Shown: positions 28,091-38,039, counted from the stretch's first letter. The stretch: DNA of 64,000 nt from JAFGRU01 sp016934985 (GCA_963665045.2 CAXXJQ010000009.1:434001-498000); one strand, 5' to 3'. Notes: generated by a model from the sequence alone, not told the origin. Program-made: numbers and translations.

Positions 28091-29008
28091 ATGGAAAAAC
28101 TGCTTTCCACCAAAGAAATCGCCGATTTTCTCGGCGTCAATGAGAAAATGATCTACACCCTTATCAATGAAAAGAGCCTGCCAGCCACCAAGATCACCGG
28201 GAAATGGCTCTTTCCAAAAAATCTGGTCGAGCAATGGGTGGAAAGTCGCACCATCAATTATCCCAAGCCTTTGGAATCAGCCGTCAAGATTCCTCATTTA
28301 TTGCTGATTGCAGGGAGCAACGATATCCTCCTGGATCGCTCCCTGTCACTCTTCCGCAAGAAAAATCCGGGATGCGTAGCTTTTTACGGCAATCTGGGAA
28401 GCCTTGGAGGTCTGAAGGCCTTGAGGGATGGATTGTGCCATATGGCCACGAGCCATCTGGCACAGGAAGATGGCAAAGAATATAATTTTTCCTTCGCCGC
28501 CAACGAGCTTGAGGAATTGCCTGCTGTGGTCAACTTTTGCCGTCGCGAGCAAGGTTTTCTGATTCCCAAAGGGAATCCGCATGGCGTTTGCACGGTTGCC
28601 GATATCGGCTCCCAAAATCTGCGGGTCGTCAATCGTCCCTTGGCGGCAAGCACCCGCTTGCTTTTCGACAGGGAACTTCACAAGGCCGGACTGGATTGCC
28701 GCCAAATCAAAGGCTATGATCGTGAATTTCAAAGCCACCTCGAAGTTGGCATGGAAGTGTTGAGCGGACGGGCCGATATCGGGCCCGGCATTCATGCCGT
28801 AGCCTCCCTTCTTGATCTGGATTTTCTTCCTTTGGGATGGGAACGTTTCGATCTCCTTATTCCCAAGGAGGGTTTCTTCGCCGAGGGAGTCCAGATGTTT
28901 TTAAACCTGCTGCATGGCACTGAATTCCAAACCCTGGATGCTGGGTTGGGGGGATATGATTTAAGTCTGAGCGGCAAGATGATTTATCCCCAGGGCTCAA
29001 ACACCTAA
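28091..29008 (+). CDS. HTH regulator with a periplasmic-binding-protein-like sensor domain
   Basis: A cytosolic regulator of about 305 residues. The N-terminal 55 residues are an excisionase/MerR-like helix-turn-helix (LSTKEIADFLGVNEKMIYTLINEKSLPATKITGKWLF). The rest (about 70-295) is a PBP-like domain related to molybdate-binding proteins, without a signal peptide. Regulators with this layout are known to sense molybdate or tungstate in related bacteria. It sits between moeA copy 1 and modABC. I start at the ATG at 28091; the frame opens at 28055. Confidence 0.82.
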   Translation: MEKLLSTKEIADFLGVNEKMIYTLINEKSLPATKITGKWLFPKNLVEQWVESRTINYPKPLESAVKIPHLLLIAGSNDILLDRSLSLFRKKNPGCVAFYGNLGSLGGLKALRDGLCHMATSHLAQEDGKEYNFSFAANELEELPAVVNFCRREQGFLIPKGNPHGVCTVADIGSQNLRVVNRPLAASTRLLFDRELHKAGLDCRQIKGYDREFQSHLEVGMEVLSGRADIGPGIHAVASLLDLDFLPLGWERFDLLIPKEGFFAEGVQMFLNLLHGTEFQTLDAGLGGYDLSLSGKMIYPQGSNT

Positions 29009-29139
29009 CAGAGTGGTGCAGAACTTGACCTTGGTTCTCAGAAAAAGCGCGCGGGTTTTGAAAAGCGGGGCACAAACAAACAGAAAAAGCCGGCCAACAC
29101 CGATTGAGAACCAAAGGCAGCGTTTTTCAACAACCCGCC

Positions 29140-29293
29140 AGGAGCCTGCTGACTTGGGGGACCGGAACTAGAAGATGGGAAATCGAGAAAGGATTTTCGC
29201 AAATTTGAGAGCGAATAGCGGGACTATTTGTTGAAAATTTGCGGAAATATGGGCCGATTCACCTTTTTTCATTCCTAAGCCCAACAGGCTCCT
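29140..29293. repeat. palindromic element with AGGAGCCTG ends
   Basis: AGGAGCCTGCTGACTTGGG at the left is answered by AAGCCCAACAGGCTCCT at the right. Inside, TTTTCGCAAATTT and AAAATTTGCGGAAA form a second, inner pair around GCGAATAGCGGGACTATT. The whole 154-base unit could fold into one long hairpin. No coding sequence is present. From memory, similar AGGAGCCTG-ended units occur in other deltaproteobacteria, but I cannot check. Confidence 0.6.
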
Positions 29294-29761
29294 AGAGCTT
29301 TTAGCCAAATCGAATACCTCTAATCCCTCCCCCCCCTGGTCTTCCACTGTTCGCAGAAAAATGGTTTTTGCTTTTTTGCAGTTGAGGGCTGGCCGAAACA
29401 GCCGCTAGTCACCTTTGCACCTTCTTTTACAAGGCTTTTCCTCCCGGATAAAAACCAACCTTAACCTTAACCTGACCCTTCATTAAAAGGCTGGGTGCTT
29501 TTTCAGCATTGGGGCTTACGACTGAACGCTCGCAGGAGAAGGCCAGAAAATTCTGCCGAAGTTGCCCCCCCAATTTAGCAGCCGGAAGCTTCGAGTGAAG
29601 ACCATAACTGGTTTTATTCTGTCCGTGGAATTGAGGCGCGCGTCTATGGATCATCAAGATGACTAGAAAATAAATTTAGCCTTTGTATTTCAAGTGCTTA
29701 TAAAAATAATTGTTTATACTCTCCGCTGCTCTCCCGCTTTCGGGAAAATCCGAAATTCATT

Positions 29762-29796
29762 TGTAATTTTTAGTTATTTTTGGTAATGTTTGGTCG
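29762..29796. promoter_or_regulatory. candidate operator: 10-base phased repeats before modA
   Basis: TGTAAT, AGTTAT, GGTAAT and GGTCGT start at 29762, 29772, 29782 and 29792, exactly 10 bases apart, within 70 bases of the modA start. They resemble the series at 27831-27876 and may be the site through which molybdate or tungstate represses modABC. Confidence 0.5.
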
Positions 29797-29831
29797 TTTT
29801 TTTAATTAATTTATTTTTAAAGGAGCCTTTT

Positions 29832-30632
29832 GTGTCGATTTATTTCCGATTTAACCAAGATCTTTCTCTGCAAAAGAGAAAGATGATAAAGATTGTTTTC
29901 GGCTTGTTTCCGATTTTCCTGGCGGCTACGTTCATGAGCCCTGAAGGAGCTATTGCACAGGAAAAACTTCATGTCGCTGTGGCGGCCAATTTTACCCGGC
30001 CCTTCAAGGAACTGGCGGCGATTTATGAGGCAAAAAAAGGGATAAAAGTGGAAAGCGCCTTTACCTCCTCTGGGAGCCTCTACAACCAGATTATCAATGG
30101 CGCCCCTTACGATCTTTTCCTGTCCGCCGACGAGAAGCGCCCCCTCCTCCTGGAGAAAAACGGCTTGGCAGAAAAACCCTTTGTTTATGCCCTGGGTCAG
30201 GTTGTCCTGTGGTCGGCCCGCAAGGATTTCTGCGAGGCGGAAAACTGGAAAAAGGCCTTGAGGGGCTGTGAACAGAATATTGCCATGGCCAATCCCAAGA
30301 CGGCCCCTTACGGTCTGGCCGCCATGACCGCTCTAGAACGGGCCGATTTGTGGACTTCTCTGGAATCAAAAATCGTCATTGCCCAAAGTGTTGCCCAAAG
30401 CTTTCATTATGCCTCGACCGAGGCTGCGAGCGCAGGTTTTTGCGCCCTCTCGGGGGCTCTCTCGGATGACGGGAGCAAGGGCTGTTTCTTTGCCATGGAG
30501 GAAGCTCCGCCGATCATTCAGGCCGCCTGCGTCCTGAAGAAAACGAAAAATCCAAAGGCGGCAAATGATTTTGCCCAATTTCTGGTATCGGACGAGGCGA
30601 AGCAGGTCAAGGAACGATTCGGCTACCGCTAA
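29832..30632 (+). CDS. modA: molybdate ABC transporter substrate-binding protein
   Basis: A periplasmic ModA-type protein of about 266 residues. A signal segment (IKIVFGLFPIFLAATFMSP) precedes the mature start EKLHVAVAANFTRPFKELA. The ligand-binding elements SSGSLYNQI and APYDLFLSADE are typical. GTG at 29832 is supported by AAAGGAG six bases upstream; an ATG at 29883 is also possible. It captures molybdate, and perhaps tungstate, for ModBC. First gene of modABC. Confidence 0.88.
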   Translation: MSIYFRFNQDLSLQKRKMIKIVFGLFPIFLAATFMSPEGAIAQEKLHVAVAANFTRPFKELAAIYEAKKGIKVESAFTSSGSLYNQIINGAPYDLFLSADEKRPLLLEKNGLAEKPFVYALGQVVLWSARKDFCEAENWKKALRGCEQNIAMANPKTAPYGLAAMTALERADLWTSLESKIVIAQSVAQSFHYASTEAASAGFCALSGALSDDGSKGCFFAMEEAPPIIQAACVLKKTKNPKAANDFAQFLVSDEAKQVKERFGYR

Positions 30633-31286
30633 ATGGACTTAGCATCTTTTTTCATAACCCTGAAGCTGGCCGTCGTCACCACTCTCGTTCTGGTTGTATT
30701 GGCGGCACCGGCGGCCTACCTGCTTGCTTATGCGCGTTTCCCGGGAAAACCCCTGATCGAGACCTTGGTCTATCTGCCGATGGCCCTACCGCCGACAGTG
30801 ATGGGCTTTTACCTGGTTATGCTCATGGGCCCCAAAGGATTGGTTGGGCGATGTTGGCAGGCCCTTGGCGGGGAAGCTCTGCTCTTTACCTTTCAAGGGA
30901 TCGTGGTCGCCGCTCTCATCTACAGTATCCCCTTCGCAATTCAGCCCATGAAGGCGGCCTTCCAGAAGATTGATCGCAGGATCATCGAAAACTCTTACGT
31001 TCTGGGGCTTTCGGCCCGTGAAACATTTTTCCGGGTAGTGATCCCCAACAGTAAGAGCGGCATTGTGGCAGCGGCCGTCCTGGTTTTTCTTCACAGCATT
31101 GGCGCTTTCGGCATCCTCATGATGGTAGGCGGCAGCATTCCTGGAGAAACGAGGGTGGCTTCCATCGCCATCTACGAGGCCGTTGAAATGATGGATTACC
31201 GGGGCGCGGCCCTGATGTCCATGAGTTTTATTCCGGTGAGCTATGCTTTCCTGCTGCTGGTCAGCAGGCTCAACAAGGATTCATAA
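30633..31286 (+). CDS. modB: molybdate ABC transporter permease
   Basis: A 217-residue inner membrane permease with five to six helices. The EAA loop that contacts the ATPase is near 125-145 (ENSYVLGLSARETFFRVVIPNSK). LPMALPPTVMGFYL is typical of ModB. Its ATG follows the modA stop codon without a gap. Confidence 0.92.
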   Translation: MDLASFFITLKLAVVTTLVLVVLAAPAAYLLAYARFPGKPLIETLVYLPMALPPTVMGFYLVMLMGPKGLVGRCWQALGGEALLFTFQGIVVAALIYSIPFAIQPMKAAFQKIDRRIIENSYVLGLSARETFFRVVIPNSKSGIVAAAVLVFLHSIGAFGILMMVGGSIPGETRVASIAIYEAVEMMDYRGAALMSMSFIPVSYAFLLLVSRLNKDS

Positions 31287-31287
31287 C

Positions 31288-32001
31288 GTGTCTGTTCACT
31301 TGTCTGCCAATAAAAAGCTTGAATTTTTCGATCTCGACATCTCCCTGTCCTGCCCCAATGGAAAAATGCTCGTCATGATCGGACCTTCCGGCGGGGGAAA
31401 AACCACTATCGTCCGAATGCTGGCCGGCTTGGAAACCCCGGAGCGGGGTTTGATCACCTTCAATGACGAGGTCTGGTTCGATTCTTCCCGCGGCATCAAT
31501 CTCCCGCCCCGCAAACGCCGCCTCGGCTACGTTTTCCAGGATTATACCCTGTTTCCGCATCTCAACCTTTTTGAAAATGCCGCTTTCGCCGCCGTTGATC
31601 GGAAAGAAGTCGATGATCTGTTTGAGCTTTTCGGCATCGGCCATCTTAAGGACCGCAAACCATATCGGGTATCGGGCGGCGAACGCCAGCGTTGCGCCAT
31701 CTGCCAGGCTTTGGCCCGTCATCCTCAACTGCTGCTTCTCGATGAGCCGCTTTCCGCACTTGATGTCGTCACTCGCCGCGAACTACGCGAAGAATTGAAA
31801 AAATTGAAGGAGCGGATCTCTTTCCCGATCATTTACGTTACCCACGATATCAATGAAGCGTTGTTTCTTGGCGATGAAATTTTGCCGGTCGTAAATGGCA
31901 GAGCTGATGGAGACTGGATACATCGGGCCATCGGCGGGGATTCTTCAACGTTGTCACCCAGCCGGGCGGCGCGGGCGCCGCGTCTCGCCCTCGCTTACTG
32001 A
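31288..32001 (+). CDS. modC: molybdate ABC transporter ATP-binding protein, short form
   Basis: A 237-residue ABC ATPase with Walker A (GPSGGGKTT), signature (VSGGERQR), Walker B (LLLLDEPLSAL) and the H-loop (YVTHD). The GTG at 31288, one base after the modB stop, gives the natural N-terminus (VSVHLSANKKLEFFDLD). The MOP/TOBE domain of full-length ModC is absent, and the last 25 residues are low-complexity, unlike the family. Absence of that domain removes one molybdate-binding regulatory site. Confidence 0.88.
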   Translation: MSVHLSANKKLEFFDLDISLSCPNGKMLVMIGPSGGGKTTIVRMLAGLETPERGLITFNDEVWFDSSRGINLPPRKRRLGYVFQDYTLFPHLNLFENAAFAAVDRKEVDDLFELFGIGHLKDRKPYRVSGGERQRCAICQALARHPQLLLLDEPLSALDVVTRRELREELKKLKERISFPIIYVTHDINEALFLGDEILPVVNGRADGDWIHRAIGGDSSTLSPSRAARAPRLALAY

Positions 32002-32021
32002 AATGAAGGGATTGTTTGTTT

Positions 32022-32585
32022 ATGAATATCGGCACCTACACTTACGAAGAATATGTTCACCTGGTCAAATCGTTCCACGGCTCTCTGGCGCCGGGGCTTC
32101 TTATCGGCGGTTTCATGGTGGATATGGCCATGAAAAACCTTCCCGAGGGGGAATTTTTCGACGCCATCTGTGAAACTCCCGCCTGTCTCCCTGACGCGGT
32201 GCAGCTTCTCACCCCCTGCACCATCGGCAACGGCTGGCTCAAGGTTCTTGATTTCGGCCGTTTTGCGGTGGCCCTTTACGACAAGGAAAACGGACAGGGC
32301 GTCCGGGTATTCCTCGACATGAAAAAACTGAAACGGTATTCCGAGGCCAACAACTGGTTTCTCAAGCTCAAGCCCAAGAATGAGCAGGACTCGACCCTGC
32401 TCATTGGACAGATCAAAGAGGCCGGTCACGATCTGCTGAGTCTTCAGCCGGTTCGGGTCGATCCGAAAAGTTTGCAACGCGAAAAGATGGGGCCGGTTGC
32501 CATCTGCCCGGCCTGCGGCGAAGGTTACCCCGCCAGACACGGAGAGCGTTGCCATAGCTGCCAGGGGGGATCGCCTTATCTTTGA
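32022..32585 (+). CDS. FmdE family protein with C-terminal zinc ribbon
   Basis: A 187-residue protein of the FmdE family, named after formylmethanofuran dehydrogenase subunit E but widespread beside molybdenum and tungsten enzymes. The core (about 10-120) includes HGSLAPGLLIGGFMVDMA and ETPACLPDAVQLLTPCTIGNG with the conserved cysteines. A CPACGEGYPARHGERCHSC zinc ribbon closes the protein. It lies between modC and the formate dehydrogenase genes, so a role in metal or cofactor handling is likely but unproven. Confidence 0.82.
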   Translation: MNIGTYTYEEYVHLVKSFHGSLAPGLLIGGFMVDMAMKNLPEGEFFDAICETPACLPDAVQLLTPCTIGNGWLKVLDFGRFAVALYDKENGQGVRVFLDMKKLKRYSEANNWFLKLKPKNEQDSTLLIGQIKEAGHDLLSLQPVRVDPKSLQREKMGPVAICPACGEGYPARHGERCHSCQGGSPYL

Positions 32586-32693
32586 GACATCTTCGAGAAG
32601 TTTTTCATCAACAAGTGCGAAAGGGGGCTATCTGGAATTTGAGGGAGTCATGAGGTTGATTGATCACATTGAAATTTTAACAAAGGAACGGCC

Positions 32694-34415
32694 ATGGACA
32701 CGACAGAAAGAGGCACCAGAATTCAGGATTTGATCGGGAAATACCCGCAGAAGGAATCCGCCGTGCTGCCAGTGTTGCAACTTCTCCAAAAGGAGGGGGG
32801 CAATTATCTCAGCAAGGAAGCAATGGAGGTAGCAGCGAGGGAACTCGGTTGCAGCGCCAGCAGGGTGTACGGCGTGGCGACCTACTATTCCATGTTCAAT
32901 ACCAAACCGGTGGGCAAGTATCATCTTCAGGTCGATACCTGCGTCCCCGGTTTTTTGCACGGCGCGGATGATATCGCGGCGCATATCTCGAAAAAACTCG
33001 GCATCGAACCCGGCGAAACCACCAAGGACGGCCTGTTCACCCTTTCCAAGGTCCAGGACCTGGGCTCCTGCGCCACCGGGCCGGTTGTCCAGGTAAACGA
33101 CCGCTACTTCGAAAACATGACCGCCGAAAAAACGGACCAGCTGCTCGAGGCCTTAAAAAATGGGGGATGGCCCGACAACGATACCGCCATGAAGGTTGTC
33201 TCCAAATGTGGGATTCTGCTTAACGACCGCTCCCGGAAAGACTGCCGGACATTAGCCCTTTACAAAAAAAACGGCGGCTATCAGGCCCTCGAAAAAGCTC
33301 TGTCCATGAAGCCCGAAGCCATTGTCGCCGAGGTCAAGGCAGCGGAAGTGAGAGGACGTGGCGGCGCAGGTTTCCCGGCCGGCACCAAATGGTCTTTCCT
33401 GCCCAAGGACGACCCACGCCCCGTCTACCTGATCTGCAACGCCGATGAAGGGGAGCCGGGCACCTTCAAGGATCGCCAGATCATGGAGTTCAATCCCCAT
33501 CTGCTGATTGAGGGGATCGCCATCAGCGCCCAGGCCTTGAACTCAGCCAAGGCTTTCATTTACATACGCGGCGAATTTTCATGGATCGCCGACATCCTGG
33601 AAACCGCCATTGGCGAAGCCAATCAGGCCGGTTATCTGAAACATGTCGATATCGTGGTTCATCGGGGCGCCGGCTCCTATGTATGCGGCGACGAAACCGC
33701 CCAGATCGAATCACTCGAAGGGAAGCGGGGCAATCCCAGGGTCAAACCGCCGTTCCCGGCTAATTCCGGTCTCTACGGCTGCCCCACGGTGGTGAACAAC
33801 GTCGAAACCCTTTCCAGTGTCCCTTATATCATCAACAACGGTGCCGCCGGCTTCAAAGAGATCGGGGTCGCCAACAATTACGGTCCCAAGATCTTCGGCG
33901 TCTCAGGCCACGTCAATCAGCCCGGCATCTTCGAGTACCCCATGGGTACCCCCCTCCAGGAAATCCTCGAAGCTGCTGGTGGCGTCAAAGGTAACCTCAA
34001 AGGCGTCATCGTCGGCGGTCTGTCGGTGCCGATTCTGACTGCCGAAGAGGCCAAAGGCCTGAATCTCGATTACGATTCCTGTGCCAGGGCCGGCACGGCG
34101 CTCGGTTCGGGCGGCATCATGGTCGTTAACGACACGGTGTCCATTCCTGAACTGGCCCTGCGCACCATTGAATTCTATGAACATGAATCCTGCGGGCAAT
34201 GCGCTCCCTGCCGGAAAGGAACCCATACCATCAAGAGCAAACTACGCGATCTCGTTATGGGTAGAGGAAAAAGCGATGATATCGACCTGGTCCTGAGTCT
34301 GTGTAAAAACATCAAGGGTCTCACCCTGTGTCCCACGGGAGAAGCTTTCGCGGCGCCGGTGCAGGCCATGGTGGCAAAATTCAGAGCGGAATTCGAAGCA
34401 CTGGTAAAACGCTAG
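32694..34415 (+). CDS. NAD-linked formate dehydrogenase diaphorase subunit (NuoE-NuoF fusion), copy 1
   Basis: A 573-residue fusion. Residues 1-150 are NuoE-like; 165-573 are NuoF-like with FMN/NADH motifs (GRGGAGFPAGTKWSF, CNADEGEPGTFKDR) and the 4Fe-4S motif SCGQCAPCRKG with a later LCP. It passes electrons between the catalytic subunit and NAD. In the NuoE part only two of the four expected 2Fe-2S ligands remain: C83 and C126. Positions 88 and 122 are Leu and Asp. It lies 22 bases upstream of fdhA1, with AAAGGAA before its ATG. Confidence 0.9.
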   Translation: MDTTERGTRIQDLIGKYPQKESAVLPVLQLLQKEGGNYLSKEAMEVAARELGCSASRVYGVATYYSMFNTKPVGKYHLQVDTCVPGFLHGADDIAAHISKKLGIEPGETTKDGLFTLSKVQDLGSCATGPVVQVNDRYFENMTAEKTDQLLEALKNGGWPDNDTAMKVVSKCGILLNDRSRKDCRTLALYKKNGGYQALEKALSMKPEAIVAEVKAAEVRGRGGAGFPAGTKWSFLPKDDPRPVYLICNADEGEPGTFKDRQIMEFNPHLLIEGIAISAQALNSAKAFIYIRGEFSWIADILETAIGEANQAGYLKHVDIVVHRGAGSYVCGDETAQIESLEGKRGNPRVKPPFPANSGLYGCPTVVNNVETLSSVPYIINNGAAGFKEIGVANNYGPKIFGVSGHVNQPGIFEYPMGTPLQEILEAAGGVKGNLKGVIVGGLSVPILTAEEAKGLNLDYDSCARAGTALGSGGIMVVNDTVSIPELALRTIEFYEHESCGQCAPCRKGTHTIKSKLRDLVMGRGKSDDIDLVLSLCKNIKGLTLCPTGEAFAAPVQAMVAKFRAEFEALVKR

Positions 34416-34437
34416 CCTGTCAAGAGGAGATGAAACC

Positions 34438-37125
34438 ATGAGTAAAAACATTTTTATCAACGGCAAGGGATTTTCCTTCGAGGGGGAAAAAACCGTGCTC
34501 GAGGTTGCACGTGAGAATGGGATATATATTCCCTCCCTCTGCTATCATGAAAAGGTCGGCCCCGCCAACAAGTGCCGGGTCTGCGTTGTCGAAGTGGACG
34601 GCATGAAGGATCTGCAGACCTCCTGTTCCCTGGCCGCCGCCGACGGAATGAAGGTCGGGACCACCACCGAAAAGGTCCTCGAAGCCCAGAGGATGGTCGT
34701 CAACCTGCTGCTCTCCAACGGCAACCATAACTGCCTCTCCTGTGAAGCCAACGGGGACTGCGAACTGCAGGATGCGGCCTATTATCTGGGGATTGAAAGA
34801 CCACCGTTTGTTATAGAGGAGCATAAGGAACGGGAGGACAGCGGCGCGTTTATCCTGCGTGATCCGGAAAAATGCATCCAATGCGGACGCTGCGTCGAAG
34901 GCTGCAACCGCCTGGTCGTGAATGAAGTCCTCGATTTCGGCTACCGGGGCGGACATACCGAGGTCGTCTGGGACAACGACATGCCCCTGGACGATTCGAA
35001 CTGCGTGGAGTGTGGCGAGTGCGTCCAGATGTGCCCGGTCGGCGCCCTGATCGCCAAGAAGGGCATGGGCCGCGCCCGCCGCTGGGAAACCAAGCCGGTG
35101 CGGACAACCTGCCCTTACTGTGGCGTCGGCTGCCAGCTCGACCTTCATGTCAAGGACGATCAGATCATCCGCGTCACCGGTACGGAAGGCGCCCAGCCCA
35201 ACATGGGGCACCTCTGTGTCAAGGGGCGTTTCGGCTATGATTTTATCTATTCGGACGAGCGGCTGACCACACCTCTGATCCGGGAAAACGACGGTTTCCG
35301 TGAGGCGAGCTGGGACGAAGCTCTGAACCTGGTCGCCGGAAAATTCACCCAGATCATTGAGGAAAGCGGCCCGGATGCCATAGCCGGCGTCAGTTGCGCC
35401 CGCAGCATCAACGAAGACTCCTACAACATGCAGAAGCTCTTCAGATCGGTCATAGGTACCAACAACATTGACCACTGCGCCCGAACGTGACACGCTCCCA
35501 CTGTCGCCGGTCTGGTGACTTCTTTCGGTTCAGGTGCAATGACCAACTCTTTTAGAGAATTCGAAAACAACAAACTGATTTTCTGTATCGGGACGAACAT
35601 GACCGAGGCACATCCCGTCGCCTCCTACTATGTTAAACGGGCCGTCAATAAGGGCGCCACGCTGATCGTGGCCGACCCGCGCAAGCATGCCCTGGCCGAC
35701 AAGGCGAGTATATTCGCCCAGATCAAGGTCGGCTCCGACGTTGCTTTCCTCAACGGCATCATGAACGTTCTCATTACCGAGGATCTTTATGACAAAAAGT
35801 TCGTCGAAGCAAACTGCGAGGATTTTGAAGCCCTGAAAGCAAAGGTCCTGGAGTATCCCCCGGAGCGCGCCTCTGAAATCGCCCGCGTGCCGGCGGATCA
35901 GATCAGGGAAATCGCCCGCACTCTGGCAGCCAACAGACCCGGGGCGTTGTGCTACACCCTGGGCATTACCGAGCATACCTGCGGCAAGAACAACGTCATG
36001 TCGACGGCCAACCTGCAGATGCTGCTTGGCAACCTGGGGATGGAAGGCGGCGGCGTGAATCCGTTGCGCGGTCAGAACAACGTTCAGGGCGCCTGCGACA
36101 TGGGCGCGCTACCGAACGTGTTTCACGGTTACCAGGCGGTGACCGATCCCGCGGCGCGGGAAAAATTCGCTAAAGCCTGGAATGTCCCAAGTTTACCCGA
36201 CAAACCGGGCCTGATGATCCCCGATATGATGGCCGGCCTGCCTTCCAGGAAGGTGCGGGCATTCTACATCTTCGGTGAGAACCTGGCCAATACGGACCCC
36301 AATATCACCAATGTCGAACATGAGCTTTCCTCGGCGGAATTTCTGGTCTGCAACGACATTTTCATGACCGAAACCACCCGTTTCGCCCACGTCATTTTTC
36401 CCTCCGCGGCCTGGTGCGAGGATGAGGGCACTTTCGCCAGCAGTGAACGTCGTGTAAACCTGGTGCGCAAGATCAAGGAACCGCCCGGCCAGGCCAAACC
36501 CAATTGGTTGATCTTCAAGGAGATTGCCAAACGCATGGGCCATGAATGGCAATCTGGAAGCGCCCGGGAAATATGGGACAACGAGGTTGCGCCGCTCGCG
36601 GCTCCCTACGGCGGAATCAAGTACTACCGTATTGAAAACGACGGGCTGCAATGGCCCTGCCCCACTGAAGAGCATCCGGGGACCCAATTCCTCCACAAGG
36701 ATGGTAAATTTACGCGCGGCAAGGGACTCTTCCAGGCGATCGAATGGACCCCGCCGGCCGAGGTAGAGGACGAGGAGTATCCCTTTGTGCTCAGCACCGG
36801 ACGGCGTCTGTTCCATTATCATTCGCGCACCCAGACCGGACGCGCCGGGATGGATCAGAAACTATCGGAAGAAACCGCCGATATTTGTCCGAAAGATGCC
36901 GCAAGGCTCGGCATCGCCAACGGCGAATATATCCAGGTCAGTTCACGGCGCGGTTCTGTTCGGGTCAAGGCCCGGGTCACAGACCAGATTCCTCTGGGCA
37001 TGGTCTGGATGGCTTTCCATTTCCGGGAAGCGAATGCCAACTGGCTGACCAACAACGTCTATGATCCGCAAACCAAGACGGCCGAATACAAGGCCTGCTC
37101 GTGCAAAATTGAAAAAATAGCCTGA
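34438..37125 (+). CDS. fdhA: selenocysteine formate dehydrogenase catalytic subunit, copy 1
   Basis: An 895-residue Mo/W-bis-pterin enzyme oxidising formate to CO2. In-frame TGA at 35488-35490 encodes Sec351 in CART-U-HAPTVAG, the known active-site context; the frame continues intact to 37125. N-terminal clusters: 2Fe-2S (C35, C46, C49, C63), NuoG-type H97/C99/C102/C108, two 4Fe-4S (C146-C156, C189-C199), then the catalytic 4Fe-4S (C225, C228, C232). A short SECIS hairpin follows the TGA. Ribosome site AGAGGAG. Pairs with the NuoEF fusion upstream; probably cytosolic, since no twin-arginine signal is present. Confidence 0.95.
35503..35519 (+). promoter_or_regulatory. bacterial SECIS hairpin in fdhA1
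   Basis: GTCGCC and GGTGAC pair in six base pairs around the loop GGTCT, 12 bases after the TGA. The loop sequence and distance match the E. coli fdhF type that SelB recognises. Confidence 0.8.
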
Positions 37126-37141
37126 GAAGCGCTACACTGGG

Positions 37142-37179
37142 CGGCAAGTTCTCTAAATTTGGGGCTTGCCGTCTTTTTT
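37142..37179 (+). terminator. terminator of fdhB1-fdhA1
   Basis: CGGCAAG and CTTGCCG form a stem followed by TCTTTTTTT, 17 bases after the fdhA1 stop codon. A standard intrinsic terminator. Confidence 0.85.
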
Positions 37180-37188
37180 TGTTGAAAC

Positions 37189-37253
37189 TGTTCAGCACAA
37201 GAACTCGTGTCGCCCATGGAAAGGGCGATGCGAGTTCTTGTGCCAACGAGCTT
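37189..37253. repeat. short palindromic interspersed repeat
   Basis: CTGTTCAGCACAAGAACTCG on the left pairs with CGAGTTCTTGTGC on the right (13 perfect pairs), and TCGCCC...GGGCGA forms the inner stem. The ends resemble the repeats at 61038 and 43654. It sits between the fdh terminator and the DUF364 gene. Confidence 0.75.
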
Positions 37254-37265
37254 AATTATTACTTT

Positions 37266-38039
37266 ATGTATACGAAACGAGATTTGGTAATGAAAATCAA
37301 TCAGCAGTTTTATCAGTTGTTCAAGGACAAAGCGGAACAAGTCAGGGTGGAGCATCTCTGCCTGGGGCTGGGCTATACGGCGGTAGCCACCTCTGACGGC
37401 GGCGTCGGCATCGCTTATACCTATTTCGACGCCAAAACCGGCTGCATGATGCACGAGGGATATGAAAACCCCGAAGGGAAGCCCGCCCTGAAGCTTCTGG
37501 AAAAGATTCTCAGTGACAACCCCCTCCAGAGATCCATGGCCCTGGCCGCGATCAACGCCCTGAATTTCCAGGCAGCCTCCAATTTCCGGGAAAAGTCGGA
37601 CAATCGCCTGCTGCTGGAAAGCCTGGGGATCGGGCCGGGGACCCGAATTGCAATGGTCGGCCAGTTCAAGCCCCTGATCCAACTGTTTGAAAAGCAGGGG
37701 GCCGAGGTCGCAGTGCACGATATCGAAAAACAAATCGGCGCCAAGGAAAGCTTTTACGAGAAATTAAAGAGTTGGGCTGAGGTGGTGGTCGTGACATCAA
37801 CCTCTCTTTTGAACAACACCACCGAGGAGGTCCTGGGGCAGGTCGGCACAGAAGCCAAAACCGTGCTGATGGGACCCAGCACCCCGCTTGTTCCCGAAGC
37901 CTTCGACTCGCTGCCGGTACGTTACCTGGCTGGAACTGTGCCGGTGGATGTTGCCGGAACCTTCCGCGCCATTCGCCACGGCACCGGTACCCCCATCATC
38001 CAGAAATTCGGTCGCAAGGTGTTGTTAAAACTGGCCTGA
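37266..38039 (+). CDS. DUF364-type (putative heavy-metal chelation) protein
   Basis: A protein of about 257 residues with a DUF4213-like N-terminal half (VRVEHLCLGLGYTAVATS) and a DUF364 Rossmann-like C-terminal half (GIGPGTRIAMVGQFKPLI, then LMGPSTPLVPEAFDSL). The family is suggested to bind metals and often lies near molybdenum, tungsten or siderophore genes. The start is uncertain: 37266 or 37290; the frame is open back through the repeat at 37189. Function here is unknown; location suggests metal handling for formate dehydrogenase. Confidence 0.75.
   Translation: MYTKRDLVMKINQQFYQLFKDKAEQVRVEHLCLGLGYTAVATSDGGVGIAYTYFDAKTGCMMHEGYENPEGKPALKLLEKILSDNPLQRSMALAAINALNFQAASNFREKSDNRLLLESLGIGPGTRIAMVGQFKPLIQLFEKQGAEVAVHDIEKQIGAKESFYEKLKSWAEVVVVTSTSLLNNTTEEVLGQVGTEAKTVLMGPSTPLVPEAFDSLPVRYLAGTVPVDVAGTFRAIRHGTGTPIIQKFGRKVLLKLA

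Larger units (their letters stand above)
29009..29831. other. intergenic region upstream of modA
   Basis: About 820 bases with no convincing gene. It contains a palindromic repeat (29140-29293), an inverted repeat TTGGTTCTCAG (29031) with TTGAGAACCAA (29104), and the phased repeats at 29762-29796 directly before modA. Confidence 0.55.

Noticed and set aside
29427..29657. 76-residue minus-strand open frame
   Set aside because: No domain, no ribosome site and no support from context.
35488..35490. Stop codon splitting fdhA1 into two genes
   Set aside because: It stands at the conserved Sec position of formate dehydrogenase, is followed by a SECIS hairpin, and selA, selB and selC are present.
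34420..35493. 357-codon minus-strand open frame over fdhA1
   Set aside because: Shadow frame; fdhA1 motifs on the other strand explain the sequence.
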